From the NCBI RefSeq assembly GCF_000024125.1, contig NC_013222.1, positions 2,582,501 to 2,646,500 on the forward strand: a stretch of DNA of 64,000 bases. The letters run 5' to 3'. The translations under genes were made by a program, and so were the position numbers. Origin of the DNA: Robiginitalea biformata HTCC2501. Lineage in GTDB: Bacteria > Bacteroidota > Bacteroidia > Flavobacteriales > Flavobacteriaceae. Numbering within the stretch: the first letter of the stretch is position 1; each line of letters begins with the position of its first letter. Under the pieces are notes generated by a model that did not search any database, was not told the origin of the DNA, and was given only the letters and a program-made list of their open reading frames with translations. This document shows, one piece after another, positions 24,345 through 33,200 of this stretch.

Positions 24345-25541
24345 ATGGACCAACCTACTTCACCGTTCAGCAAGCAGCAATTACTCCCGCAGGAAGAAAA
24401 ATTGGAAGTCCTCCAACAAAAGGGGGAGCTCTACATCGGCATTCCCAAAGAGAGCCAGTACCAGGAGAAACGGATTTGCCTGACCCCGGATGCGGTGGGG
24501 GCCATCGTGGCCCATGGCCACAAGGTGCTCATTGAAGCGGGTGCAGGAGAAGGTGCAAGTTTTTCGGACCTGGATTATACGAATGCAGGCGCCCGGATCA
24601 CCCGGGACACGAAAAAGGTTTTCGGTTGCCCGATTATCCTGAAGGTGGAACCCCCTACCCTTTCCGAGGTGGAATTCATCAATCCGCAAAGTACGATCAT
24701 TTCCGCCCTGCAGATCAAAACACGGAACAAGCAATATTTTGAAACCCTGGCCAAAAAACGGATTACCGCCGTTGCCTTTGAGTACATCCGGGACGATGAC
24801 GGGAAGTACCCAGCTGTGCGCTCCCTGAGTGAAATCGCCGGGATCTCCTCGGTTTTGATCGCCGCGGAAATCATGGCCGCCGACCAGGGCAACGGGATGA
24901 TGTTTGGGAACATCAGCGGGGTCCCCCCGGTGGAAGTCGTTATCCTGGGGGCCGGAACGGTTGGGGAATACGCCGCCCGATCTGCGCTGGGTCTGGGTGC
25001 CAACGTGAAGATATTCGACAATTCCATCACCAAACTCCGGCACATCCAGACCAACCTGAACCGGCCTTTGTACACCTCCACGCTCCAGCCCAAAAACCTG
25101 CTCAAGGCGCTGAAGCGCTGCGATGTGGCCATCGGCGCAGTACGCGGCAAGGACCGCTCGCCCATCCTGGTGTCCCAGACCATGGTGGAAAATATGAAAA
25201 AGGGGTCGGTGATTATCGACGTGAGCATCGACATGGGCGGCTGTTTTGAAACCAGCGAACTGACCACCCACAACAAACCCACCTATACGAAATTCGGGGT
25301 CATCCATTACGCGGTGCCCAATATCCCGGCCCGTTACCCAAAGACCTCGTCAGTTTCCATCAGCAACATCTTTACCCCCTACCTGCTCAAGATTGGCGAA
25401 GAAGGGGGCCTGGAAAATTCCCTCCGGTTCGACAAGGGGTTGCGAAACGGACTCTATATGTACCACGGAATCCTGACCAACCGGATGGTGGGCGAATGGT
25501 TCGGGATGAAATTCTCAGATATCAACTTCCTGATTTTTTAG
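24345..25541 (+). CDS. ald: Alanine dehydrogenase
   Basis: A 398-aa NAD-dependent dehydrogenase of the AlaDH/PNT family that interconverts alanine and pyruvate plus ammonia. It starts with about 25 extra residues, then GIPKESQYQEKRICLTPDAV (substrate arginine and lysine region) and the Rossmann loop VILGAGTVGEYAAR, and ends with the conserved dehydrogenase core. Transhydrogenase alpha subunits share the fold, but the length and the absence of a membrane tail fit alanine dehydrogenase. It overlaps nothing and is followed 1 nt later by a DUF4258-type gene. Confidence 0.92.
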   Translation: MDQPTSPFSKQQLLPQEEKLEVLQQKGELYIGIPKESQYQEKRICLTPDAVGAIVAHGHKVLIEAGAGEGASFSDLDYTNAGARITRDTKKVFGCPIILKVEPPTLSEVEFINPQSTIISALQIKTRNKQYFETLAKKRITAVAFEYIRDDDGKYPAVRSLSEIAGISSVLIAAEIMAADQGNGMMFGNISGVPPVEVVILGAGTVGEYAARSALGLGANVKIFDNSITKLRHIQTNLNRPLYTSTLQPKNLLKALKRCDVAIGAVRGKDRSPILVSQTMVENMKKGSVIIDVSIDMGGCFETSELTTHNKPTYTKFGVIHYAVPNIPARYPKTSSVSISNIFTPYLLKIGEEGGLENSLRFDKGLRNGLYMYHGILTNRMVGEWFGMKFSDINFLIF

Positions 25542-25542
25542 C

Positions 25543-25920
25543 ATGTCCTTCCTCAAACGTTTTGGCTATTATCTGGCCGGGCTGTCTATTGGCCTGTTAT
25601 TTTTGGCGTTTTTCCTTCGCAAAAAGGCCGATGAAACCGGGGTGGAATTCTGTTACCTGCCGAATTGCCGGGTACTCAAGGCCCTGCGTTCCAACCCGCT
25701 GGAAGTGGCGGAGCGCCTACGGGCCGTAGCGGATACGGCTACCGTGGCTTACCTTTTGGAGGAGGGGGATGTGGAATTTGACAGCAGCGACCCCCGGGCC
25801 GAGCCCTGTGGCATCTTTGTGGTTACCGGCACCTATGTGGAAGAGCAGCTGCAACTTACCCTGGAACGTTGCGATTCGCTGACACGCCTTACGCAGTACC
25901 AACGCCTTACTGAAGAATAA
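25543..25920 (+). CDS. DUF4258-type small membrane-anchored protein
   Basis: A 125-aa protein with one N-terminal membrane helix (about residues 7-24), then a small alpha/beta domain (VEFCYLPNCRVLKALRSNP, ending in a beta strand IFVVTGTYVEEQLQL). It follows ald directly and is presumably co-transcribed. Its function is not known; the domain name is from memory of flavobacterial neighbours. Confidence 0.65.
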   Translation: MSFLKRFGYYLAGLSIGLLFLAFFLRKKADETGVEFCYLPNCRVLKALRSNPLEVAERLRAVADTATVAYLLEEGDVEFDSSDPRAEPCGIFVVTGTYVEEQLQLTLERCDSLTRLTQYQRLTEE

Positions 25921-26002
25921 ATCCCTATAGGCCTGGCTCTGCCCTTCCCGGGTGGCCGATACCCATGGCGGGCATCCGTCGGGATTTCCATGGTGTCTTT
26001 GG

Positions 26003-27169
26003 CTACATCTTCCGCCGCTTCCGCTCCTTTTTGAGCAATTCGAGTTCCCGGCTGGTTTGTCCGGCCACCGAAGTGTTCTCCTCGGCCCGGCGGATCAGAT
26101 AAGGCATCACGTCCCTTACCGGGCCAAAGGGCAGGTACTTGGCTACATTATAGCCGGCACGGGCCAGGTTGAAGCTGATATTGTCGCTCATGCCATACAA
26201 CTGGCCAAACCAGATCCGCGGGTCGTTGGCAGCGATCCCGTCGGCCTCCATCCACTCCATCAGCCGGTAACTGCTTCTTTCATTGTGGGTGCCCGCAAAT
26301 ACGGAAACGGTTTCCAGGTTATCCAGGCTGTAGCGGATAGCCTCGTCGAAATTTTCGTCGGTCAGTTGCTTGGAGGCGCAAATGGGTGTGGGATATCCTT
26401 TTTCCTCTGCCCGGTCGTTTTCCTTTTCCAGGTAGGCCCCGCGCACCACCTTGACCCCTATCCGATATCCCCCTGAAACCGCCCGCTCGTGCAGTTCCCT
26501 GAAGTAGTCCATACGGTCCCAGCGGTACATTTGCAGCGTATTGAACACCACGGTTTCCTTCTGGTTGTACCTGCGCATCATCTCTTCCACCAGTTCGTCG
26601 GCCGCAGCCTGCATCCAGCTTTCCTCGGCATCGATCAGCAGGGATACCCCCAGGTCGTAGGCTTTTTTGCAAGTGGTATCGAAGCGCTTGACCACCCGCT
26701 CCCACTCGGCAGTTTCCGATTGGGTCAAAGATTCCCCCCGGCTCTTTTTAACGAAAAGCCCGAAGCGCCCGTATCCTGTAGGTTTAAATACGGCAAAAGG
26801 CATGGCTTCCTTCTCCTTGACAAACTGGAGGATTTCCAGGTTCTTGGCCAGGGAGTCGTCCAGCGGGTCTTCCGTGTCCTTGCCTTCCACTGAATAATCC
26901 AGGACGGTACAAACGCCCTGCGCCCACATGCGCTCCACCACGGGCATGCAGTCTTCCTCGCTCACGCCCCCGCAGAAATGGTCGAATACGGTAGCGCGGA
27001 TCAGGCCCTCAACGGGCAGATGGGCCTTGATGGCGAAATTCGTCAGGGTGGTTCCGATCTTAACCAGGGGCTCGTGTGCAATCAACTTGAACAGGTAATA
27101 CGCCCTTTCCAGTTCGGCATCCGATTTCAGCGCAAATGCCGTTTGGGTGTCTTCAAAAATCTTCTTCAT
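26003..27169 (-). CDS. Proline dehydrogenase
   Basis: A FAD-dependent enzyme that oxidises proline to pyrroline-5-carboxylate. The 388-aa protein is the monofunctional form, without the aldehyde dehydrogenase half of PutA. The barrel shows LLIDAEESWMQ, TLQMYRWDRMDYF, GVKVVRGAYLEKE and, at the end, FGQLYGMSDNIS with PYLIRRAEEN, all characteristic of PRODH. It is divergent from aroB, and the intergenic region carries a -7 element for it. ATG at 27169. Confidence 0.94.
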   Translation of the reverse strand: MKKIFEDTQTAFALKSDAELERAYYLFKLIAHEPLVKIGTTLTNFAIKAHLPVEGLIRATVFDHFCGGVSEEDCMPVVERMWAQGVCTVLDYSVEGKDTEDPLDDSLAKNLEILQFVKEKEAMPFAVFKPTGYGRFGLFVKKSRGESLTQSETAEWERVVKRFDTTCKKAYDLGVSLLIDAEESWMQAAADELVEEMMRRYNQKETVVFNTLQMYRWDRMDYFRELHERAVSGGYRIGVKVVRGAYLEKENDRAEEKGYPTPICASKQLTDENFDEAIRYSLDNLETVSVFAGTHNERSSYRLMEWMEADGIAANDPRIWFGQLYGMSDNISFNLARAGYNVAKYLPFGPVRDVMPYLIRRAEENTSVAGQTSRELELLKKERKRRKM

Positions 27170-27189
27170 GCAATTTGATGTCTCACGCG

Positions 27190-27197
27190 CAAATATA
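27190..27197 (-). promoter_or_regulatory. Bacteroidota -7 element for proline dehydrogenase
   Basis: Minus-strand TATATTTG, 20 nt upstream of the ATG at 27169, matches TAnnTTTG. The -33 box is unclear. Confidence 0.55.
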
Positions 27198-27260
27198 CTT
27201 AGTCCCGCTGGAAGGATTTAATGAAAAAAATCGGTTATTTTGCCCAGAAAGCAGCTTTCC

Positions 27261-28322
27261 ATGAATGCCATCCAGACCGATTCCCACGCGGTGTTTTTCG
27301 AGGATGCGGCGATTGAGGCCCTTCGGGACCACATATCCAAAACGTCGTACTCCCGGATATTTGTTCTCACCGATAACAATACCGCGCAACACTGCCTGCC
27401 GGAATTGATCCGTTGGATCCCGGAAGCCGCCTCCTGGACCTGCCTGGAAATAAAAGCGGGGGAAGCCCACAAGCATATTGGGAGCTGTATGGAAGTGTGG
27501 GAAGGCCTTTCCGCGTCGGGTGCGGACCGGCATAGCCTCCTGGTGAACCTGGGCGGGGGCGTTGTCACCGACCTCGGGGGCTTTGTCGCCTCCACCTACC
27601 AGCGGGGAATCCGGTTTATCAATATCCCCACCTCCCTGCTCGCCATGGTGGATGCTTCGGTAGGGGGCAAAACCGGGGTGGACCTGGGGCCCCTGAAAAA
27701 CCAGGTGGGGGTGATCAACCAACCGGAAATGGTCCTCATCTGCAAGGTTTTCCTAAAAACACTGGACCCCAGGGAACTCCGCAGCGGATTTGCCGAGATG
27801 CTCAAACACGGGCTCATCCGGGACGCCGACTATTGGAGGCAGCTGGCTGCCCTGGAAACCCCGGCGGATGCGGTGGCCCATATCCGGCATTCGGTGGCCC
27901 TCAAGAACGAAGTCGTGCAGCAGGACCCTACCGAGAAAAACCTGCGGAAAATCCTGAATTTCGGGCATACTCTCGGGCACGCCATCGAATCGCATTTTTT
28001 GGGCCATCCGGACCTGGAAACGTTACTACACGGGGAGGCCATCGTCATCGGAATGATCCTGGAAGCCTTTCTGGCCACGCGCCTTTGCGACCTCCCGGAA
28101 CATCAGGCCAATGAGATTCGGGACGTACTGCTATCGCATTACCCCCGCGTGGACATACCCCGGGAACATCGCCCGGAGATTGTCCGTCTGCTTATCCACG
28201 ATAAGAAAAATACGCACGGCAAGGTACTCTTTACACTGCTGGAACAAATTGGAAAGGCTACCTACAACCAGGAAGTCCCCGCCGATTTGTTGGAAGCGTC
28301 ATTCGATTACTACGCGGAATAG
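27261..28322 (+). CDS. aroB: 3-dehydroquinate synthase
   Basis: AroB converts DAHP to 3-dehydroquinate in the shikimate pathway, using NAD and a metal ion. The 353-aa protein shows the NAD-binding GGGVVTDLGGFVAST, the YQRGIRFINIPTSLLAMVDA segment, FAEMLKHG and the metal-binding LNFGHTLGHAIE. ATG at 27261 is preferred over the codon at 27240. The ORF ends at TAG 28320-28322. It is divergent from proline dehydrogenase, an arrangement recalled in other Flavobacteriaceae. Confidence 0.96.
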   Translation: MNAIQTDSHAVFFEDAAIEALRDHISKTSYSRIFVLTDNNTAQHCLPELIRWIPEAASWTCLEIKAGEAHKHIGSCMEVWEGLSASGADRHSLLVNLGGGVVTDLGGFVASTYQRGIRFINIPTSLLAMVDASVGGKTGVDLGPLKNQVGVINQPEMVLICKVFLKTLDPRELRSGFAEMLKHGLIRDADYWRQLAALETPADAVAHIRHSVALKNEVVQQDPTEKNLRKILNFGHTLGHAIESHFLGHPDLETLLHGEAIVIGMILEAFLATRLCDLPEHQANEIRDVLLSHYPRVDIPREHRPEIVRLLIHDKKNTHGKVLFTLLEQIGKATYNQEVPADLLEASFDYYAE

Positions 28323-28437
28323 CCGGTTCACCTACTTTTTTTCAACGCTTCACAACTCTTTTCCGGGTCTGCGGCTGAATTCTTTTAGATTCGGAAGACA
28401 AACCTCCGGGTAATTCCCGGGTAACCAACCCATTACT

Positions 28438-28743
28438 ATGAAGCGTATTATCATCGATTACCGGAAACTCACCCAGGAGTTGGCGGCTGCCCTCCTGCAA
28501 CACTATCCCCAGGGCTATGGGGATGAAGACCTGCTGACGTTTAAAAATGCGCGGGGTGAATGGATCGAGGCAGTGGAACTGCCAACGCCGGAAGCCTTGT
28601 ACCTGGTGAAAATCGGACAGGACCTGAACCGGCTGATGTCGGACTTTCTGGAACTGGATGAAGACCGGGATTCGGATGTGCCCGGCCTGGAAAACGAGTA
28701 CGACGGTTCGCTGGAAACCGATTTGCAGCTGGAGGAAGACTGA
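28438..28743 (+). CDS. Acidic conserved hypothetical protein
   Basis: A 101-aa protein beginning MKRIIIDYRKLTQELAAALLQHYPQGYGDEDLL. The C-terminal third is very acidic (LELDEDRDSDVPGLENEYDG). No signal peptide or membrane helix is seen, and no catalytic motif was recognised. Codon use matches the neighbours, so it is a genuine gene rather than a shadow. It is separated from aroB by 115 nt with no clear terminator. Confidence 0.6.
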   Translation: MKRIIIDYRKLTQELAAALLQHYPQGYGDEDLLTFKNARGEWIEAVELPTPEALYLVKIGQDLNRLMSDFLELDEDRDSDVPGLENEYDGSLETDLQLEED

Positions 28744-28785
28744 TAGACTCAGGGTGCCGGCCCCGGCAACACTCCCGGAAGCGGG

Positions 28786-29310
28786 TTATTCCCCCAAATA
28801 CCGCGACCGGATGATATTCCGGTGGTGCCGCTGGTGGCCGCAGATGATAAAGCCTATGGCGCCCAGGCTGATGGTTTTCCCGCTGGCTGTACCCAGGTAC
28901 GCCAGGTCTTCCCGGGAAAAGTCTCGGAACAGCGACAGGGTCGACTTCCTTACCGCCTGATATTCTTCAATATGGCGCTCCCTGGACCATTCCCGGGACG
29001 GATTGCCCGATATCCAGGTATCCTGGTCAAACCCGGGCAGCGGGGTCGCGTCCTTCCGACCAAAGCAAACGGCCCGGTATTGGAACACGCGTTCAGCATC
29101 GTAGACATGACCCAGGCATTCCGCCACGCTCCACTTTCCGTCGGCATAGCGATGCCCCATCAGATTATCGGGAATACTCAGGATAAATTCCGGGAAATTT
29201 CGGTGCTGCCGCTCGAGCATCTCCAACAGATCGGCATCCCCGGGCAAGGTGTCGAGATACCCCCGATAGAACTGCGGGCAATCCGCGTCGGTTAGTTCGG
29301 AGCGTTTCAT
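28786..29310 (-). CDS. DinB-family protein
   Basis: A 174-aa member of the DinB superfamily, with a helical bundle and the expected histidines in SVAECLGHVYDAERVF and GFIICGHQRHHRNII. The fold is shared with putative metal-dependent hydrolases and bacillithiol-type transferases, so substrate cannot be assigned. It follows the Lrp gene by 9 nt and is probably co-transcribed. It is only distantly similar to the DinB protein of the his operon. Confidence 0.82.
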   Translation of the reverse strand: MKRSELTDADCPQFYRGYLDTLPGDADLLEMLERQHRNFPEFILSIPDNLMGHRYADGKWSVAECLGHVYDAERVFQYRAVCFGRKDATPLPGFDQDTWISGNPSREWSRERHIEEYQAVRKSTLSLFRDFSREDLAYLGTASGKTISLGAIGFIICGHQRHHRNIIRSRYLGE

Positions 29311-29319
29311 ATGCCCTGG

Positions 29320-29799
29320 TTACAGCTCGTTGAAAATGGTATGCATCAGCCGTTTTTTGTCGTTGATGCTTTCCTCTAGGGAAATCATCGTCTCCGTCCG
29401 GCTGATCCCTTCGATATCGTCGATCTTGAAGATGATATTTTTGGCGTGGTTTGTGTCTTTGGCCCGTATTTTACAGAAAATATTGAATTTGCCAGTAGTA
29501 ATGTGTGCTACCGTAACATTCGGAATCTGCGTAAGCCGTTCCAGGACGAATTTGGTCTGGTGGGTTTTTTCGAGAAAAATCCCCACATAGGCGATAAAGG
29601 AATACCCCAGTTTCACGTAATCCAGGGTCAGGGAACTGCCCTTGATGATCCCGGCTTCCTCCATCTTCTTTACCCGTACGTGTACGGTCCCGGCGGAAAT
29701 CAGGAGTTTTTTGGCAATATCCGTAAAGGGAGTACGCGTATTGTCGATCAGCATGTCGAGGATCTGGTGATCGATTTCATCCAGTTTTACTTTGCCCAT
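29320..29799 (-). CDS. Lrp/AsnC-family transcriptional regulator
   Basis: A 159-aa regulator with an N-terminal winged HTH (LDEIDHQILDMLIDNTR, then FTDIAKKLLISAGTVHVRVKKMEEAGII, about residues 5-52) and a C-terminal RAM/ligand-binding domain. Such proteins usually sense amino acids and form octamers. Nearby amino-acid genes (ald, proline dehydrogenase) are plausible targets but that is inference. A 9-nt gap links it to the DinB gene, and an 80-nt AT-rich gap precedes it. Confidence 0.93.
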   Translation of the reverse strand: MGKVKLDEIDHQILDMLIDNTRTPFTDIAKKLLISAGTVHVRVKKMEEAGIIKGSSLTLDYVKLGYSFIAYVGIFLEKTHQTKFVLERLTQIPNVTVAHITTGKFNIFCKIRAKDTNHAKNIIFKIDDIEGISRTETMISLEESINDKKRLMHTIFNEL

Positions 29800-29880
29800 T
29801 TCAAAAAATTTTAGGCTAAAATAACTATTTAAGAAATATTATGCATCTAAAGCTATAATATTTTGAATATAATGCAACAA

Positions 29881-30999
29881 TCAAGAGGATTGGCCTTTTT
29901 CCAGAAGTCGCAGCAAACCAGGGGTTTTTAAGATTTCCTCCCGGTCTGCCTCCCGGGCGGCATCCCATTCGCGATGTCCATAACGTCCCTCGGTCAGGTC
30001 TTCTTCCGGCCATTCGGGTACCCAATGGATCCTCCCGTCTCGGAGCACCTCCCGGTATTGGATCGCCAGGTCCTCATCTTGCCCGAAGTGGGGGAACAAG
30101 TGGCCGGCGTTGCGAATACGCAGGTCAACCAGCAATTTTCCGTTAGCCGGCAGGGACAGGTAGTGAGCAGTTGAAAAAGATGCATACGAACCGTCGGCAA
30201 TCCGGTTAAGGCAGCTGAGCAACGCCCTGAATACAAAAAAACGCGTGTGTTCCCGGGAATAGTCACCGGGAAAGTGGCCAGCTTCGAACAGCAGCGTCGC
30301 GGCACCATCCATCTGGAACTGGTCGCCCACGCAGTTCGGGTTAAAACTGTCGTCGTACCGACCAATCCCCCCGGGCAGGACCTCCCGAAGATCCTGCGCA
30401 ATTGCTGCAATCAACTCCATGGCGCGTACACGGTTTTCCGGGAGCCCGCGAGCCGCGTCGGCAGAAGGGGCCAGAAAGGATAGGGTAGCCGGGATGGGCG
30501 ATGCCCCCAGGCTGTAAATCGTCCGCTGATCGTGCAGGTTCAGGCAGAAATGCGGTTGGAATTTCTCATAACAAGCCCGTAGGACTTCACTTTCCGGCTC
30601 TTTCCTTTGATGGGCGTCCCGGTTCAGGTCGGTACCGTTGGCATTTTCCCGTGTGTACGCAAGGGAACCATCCGGATTCAGCATCGGCAGCATATCTATG
30701 GTCAGCTGGCCTTTCAGAAATTCCACCTCCCGGGAGCCGGATAACAAATAATGCATCAGGTCCAAAACCGCCTTGGTAGTCGTAGACTCGTTGCCGTGCA
30801 TTTGTGACCACATCAGGACGCGGATGGGCCCGTTGCCCAATCGCACCTTGTAAATGGGCAACCCGCTTACCGATTTTCCTACTTCTGTGGTGTTGGGGTT
30901 CCCTGGCAATTTCTGCAATATTCTATCCAGGGTGTCCGGCGGGAAGTAGCGTCCGGAAATATCATTGATGCGATGCGTTTCATACTTGTGTCGGTCCAT
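29881..30999 (-). CDS. M14-family zinc carboxypeptidase-like protein
   Basis: A 372-aa metallopeptidase of the M14 fold. The zinc ligands are visible as MHGNES (H68, E71) and a later histidine in CLNLHDQR; the general base glutamate is probably in LLFEAGHF. No signal peptide is evident from the ATG at 30999, and an N-terminal extension from 31071 is possible. It is the left half of a divergent pair with the XRE regulator; twin palindromic boxes lie in between, suggesting regulation by that protein. Relatives include gamma-D-glutamyl and zinc peptidases, so the substrate is open. Confidence 0.85.
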   Translation of the reverse strand: MDRHKYETHRINDISGRYFPPDTLDRILQKLPGNPNTTEVGKSVSGLPIYKVRLGNGPIRVLMWSQMHGNESTTTKAVLDLMHYLLSGSREVEFLKGQLTIDMLPMLNPDGSLAYTRENANGTDLNRDAHQRKEPESEVLRACYEKFQPHFCLNLHDQRTIYSLGASPIPATLSFLAPSADAARGLPENRVRAMELIAAIAQDLREVLPGGIGRYDDSFNPNCVGDQFQMDGAATLLFEAGHFPGDYSREHTRFFVFRALLSCLNRIADGSYASFSTAHYLSLPANGKLLVDLRIRNAGHLFPHFGQDEDLAIQYREVLRDGRIHWVPEWPEEDLTEGRYGHREWDAAREADREEILKTPGLLRLLEKGQSS

Positions 31000-31019
31000 C
31001 GGAATTGACAGGTTTCCCA

Positions 31020-31052
31020 CAAAGTTAACCCGCTTATTTTTTACATTTGTAA
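31020..31052 (-). promoter_or_regulatory. M14 promoter with TTACATTTGTAA box
   Basis: Minus-strand TAACTTTG (31020-31027) matches the -7 element, 20 nt before the M14 ATG. A perfect inverted repeat TTACA-TT-TGTAA lies at 31041-31052, in the -33/-7 spacer region, a good position for a repressor. Confidence 0.55.
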
Positions 31053-31102
31053 AACAAAAGGAAAATTTCAATTGCGTAAATTACATGGCAAATCCAATGA
31101 AT

Positions 31103-31114
31103 TTACATTTGTAA
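31103..31114. promoter_or_regulatory. Second TTACATTTGTAA box
   Basis: An identical 12-bp TTACA-TT-TGTAA dyad lies 62 bp from the first (start to start), upstream of the XRE gene. On the plus strand it also contains TACATTTG, which fits the -7 consensus. Confidence 0.5.
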
Positions 31115-31256
31115 TCAAGATGAATAAATGTTTATTCGTTATGTTTATTTTCAGTTATTTATATGTTGTTAATTAATATCATAATTTAATATTTTTAGTG
31201 CTATATGAATATGGATCGAAGCTGGCACAGCTAAATATCCATAAGCGTTTTTTACA

Positions 31257-31613
31257 ATGGTAAACACGGAAGATTTTATCGGAAGACTCGAGCGCATCCT
31301 CGCATATTACGAACAAACCGCCTCCGGTTTTGCTGATGCCATCGGGGTTCCCCGCTCCACCATTTCCCACCTGTTAAGCGGAAGGAACAAGCCGAGCCTT
31401 GATTTTGTCATGAAGGTAATCCGGAAGTATCCTGAAGTGGATCTGTACTGGCTGCTCAACGGGAAAGGCACCTTCCCTTCCACTCCCTCCAGGCCGACCA
31501 CGATCCGTCGGGAACCTGCGGTGCCTACCATCGAAACAAACCGGGCCATCGATAAAATTGTGATCTTTTACTCCGATGGCACTTTCGAAAGCTATTTTCC
31601 CGGTGAACTCTGA
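31257..31613 (+). CDS. XRE-family regulator with conserved C-terminal IVIFYSDGTF motif
   Basis: A 118-aa regulator. Residues 1-65 form a Cro/CI-type HTH (FADAIGVPRSTISHLLSGRNK), followed by the YPEVDLYWLLNGKG segment, then a linker and a C-terminal strand IVIFYSDGTFESY. Many Bacteroidota XRE proteins share this layout; the C-terminal part may sense a ligand or bind a partner. The divergent M14 gene and the twin palindromes make self- and neighbour-regulation likely, but that is inference. ATG at 31257. Confidence 0.8.
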   Translation: MVNTEDFIGRLERILAYYEQTASGFADAIGVPRSTISHLLSGRNKPSLDFVMKVIRKYPEVDLYWLLNGKGTFPSTPSRPTTIRREPAVPTIETNRAIDKIVIFYSDGTFESYFPGEL

Positions 31614-31621
31614 GCTGCGCC

Positions 31622-31649
31622 TTTGGGATGGGCATTGTTTGTATCTTTG
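31622..31649 (+). promoter_or_regulatory. Promoter for the small lipoprotein
   Basis: TTTG at 31622-31625 and TATCTTTG at 31642-31649, 16 nt apart, resemble the Bacteroidota -33 and -7 boxes. The ATG follows 5 nt after the -7 box, so the transcript would be nearly leaderless. Confidence 0.6.
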
Positions 31650-31654
31650 CAGGC

Positions 31655-32047
31655 ATGAATTCAACGATAAAAACCCTCTTGTTTCCCGCTTTGGCCTCCC
31701 TGGCGTTGTTATCCTCTGGATGTTACCAGCCCACCCGCGAATGCGCCGACTTCCGCACGGGGACCTTTCGGTTTACCGCTACTATCGACGGGGAAGAACA
31801 AACCACCGTATTTACCCGGACTGATGATTTGGAAGTCTCGGAGTTTGCCGGGTCTACCGATTCGGCTTCCGTGCGATGGATCAACGATTGCGAATACATC
31901 CTTTCCAACCTGAACCCGGCCAATCGCAATGAAGAGAAACCCATCCACGTCAAAATATTGACCACCGGGGATAATACGTATACTTTTGAATACAAACTGG
32001 TAGGCACCGCCCGCACTTCCCGCGGGACAGCCATTAAGACCGACTGA
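31655..32047 (+). CDS. Small lipoprotein of unknown function
   Basis: A 130-aa protein with a lipoprotein signal peptide (lipobox SSGC, Cys23). The mature part is a single beta-rich domain of about 105 residues, with DFRTGTFRFTATIDG and NTYTFEYKLVGTARTSRG. It may be a small secreted or outer-membrane-anchored protein; no family was recognised. ATG at 31655 is selected because the promoter motif sits immediately upstream. It is convergent with the hydroxylase gene. Confidence 0.78.
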   Translation: MNSTIKTLLFPALASLALLSSGCYQPTRECADFRTGTFRFTATIDGEEQTTVFTRTDDLEVSEFAGSTDSASVRWINDCEYILSNLNPANRNEEKPIHVKILTTGDNTYTFEYKLVGTARTSRGTAIKTD

Positions 32048-32130
32048 CAATTATTGAGGCTTTTGCCAGCTCCGACCCCCGGTTGCACTATTTGGGCGTC
32101 CCCGTCCCGAGATCATTTCGGACAATAGGA

Positions 32131-32155
32131 AACCCGCGCCTAGGTAGCGGGTTTT
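32131..32155. terminator. Hairpin between convergent genes
   Basis: AACCCGC-(9)-GCGGGTT followed by TT on the plus strand. The stem overlaps the last codons of the minus-strand hydroxylase gene. It is plausible as a shared terminator but has a weak T tract. Confidence 0.5.
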
Positions 32156-33102
32156 GTAATCAACTTCTCCTGCATCTTTTGTTTGCGCTGCTTGCGAAAT
32201 TCGCGTTGCTGTTGCTTGACAGTAAGCGTACTCCCGTCCGGGCTCCATCCCGGAGGGCCGAAGATGTACATCAGGGCGTGCGAAAACTTTTTGGCCTTCT
32301 TCACGTCATTCCAGATGTCTTTGTATTCATGGGTGAGAATAACGATCGGATTGTAGGAATTCGGCGCGTGGATGACGCCGTACCGAATATCCACGGATTC
32401 GTCCAACGGTTTCCAGGTCCCGAACATCCGGTCGAAAATATTGAGGATACCCCCGTGGTTCTTGTCCAGGTACTCGATATTCTGCGCATGGTGTACCTGG
32501 TGCATTGTGTGCGAGTTGATAATGGCTTCGAGCGGGCCCAGTTTCGGGATGTATTGCGAATGCAGTTGAAACTGCCACAAAGCTTCGATTCCCAGGCAAA
32601 CCAGGACCATTTCCGGCGGAAAGCCCACAGCGGGCATCCAGGCGTAAAACAATGGCTTGTAAAGCAACGTAAACCAACCATTCCTGACTGCCGTTCCCAG
32701 GTTGAAATTATCGGATGAGTGATGCACGATATGCGCCGCCCAGAACAATCGGATCTCGTGGTTGGCCCGATGGAACCAATAATACGTGAAATCGTCCGCC
32801 AGCATACACAAAAGCCAGACGTACCAGGCATAGCCCAACGGACCATATCCAAGGATGTTAACATGCTCCCCGTCCACAAGCGGGTTAAAAAGATTATAGA
32901 CTCCTTCAAATAGGACAATCGCGAAGATAACTTTCAAAAGGGGGCTGAGGATTGCAGACCCAACACCCATGGTCCCGCTGGCCAATAGGTCTTTCCATTT
33001 GTAAATATGATCGTCTCCGTGAGCCTTGCTATAGGCCAACTCCAGGAGTATTAAAGCGATAAAACAGGGAACTCCGTATACCAGGGGGCTGGTTAATTCC
33101 AT
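32140..33102 (-). CDS. Sterol desaturase / fatty acid hydroxylase family protein
   Basis: A 320-aa integral membrane di-iron oxygenase of the fatty acid hydroxylase superfamily. Four or five hydrophobic helices are interrupted by the histidine clusters expected for the iron site: HRANHEIR, HIVHHSS and HQVHHAQN. Substrates in this family include sterols, alkyl glycerols and carotenoids, so this one cannot be named. The C-terminus is basic and glutamine-rich (KQQQREFRKQRKQK). ATG at 33102. Confidence 0.88.
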   Translation of the reverse strand: MELTSPLVYGVPCFIALILLELAYSKAHGDDHIYKWKDLLASGTMGVGSAILSPLLKVIFAIVLFEGVYNLFNPLVDGEHVNILGYGPLGYAWYVWLLCMLADDFTYYWFHRANHEIRLFWAAHIVHHSSDNFNLGTAVRNGWFTLLYKPLFYAWMPAVGFPPEMVLVCLGIEALWQFQLHSQYIPKLGPLEAIINSHTMHQVHHAQNIEYLDKNHGGILNIFDRMFGTWKPLDESVDIRYGVIHAPNSYNPIVILTHEYKDIWNDVKKAKKFSHALMYIFGPPGWSPDGSTLTVKQQQREFRKQRKQKMQEKLITKPAT

Positions 33103-33200
33103 AATTGGGGCTTCAGCTTGGAAAATGAATTAATCTGAGATTCGCACATGATACTAAAATTTGGGGATTGTCGGCAATAATGAAAGGTTAAATTGCGGAT

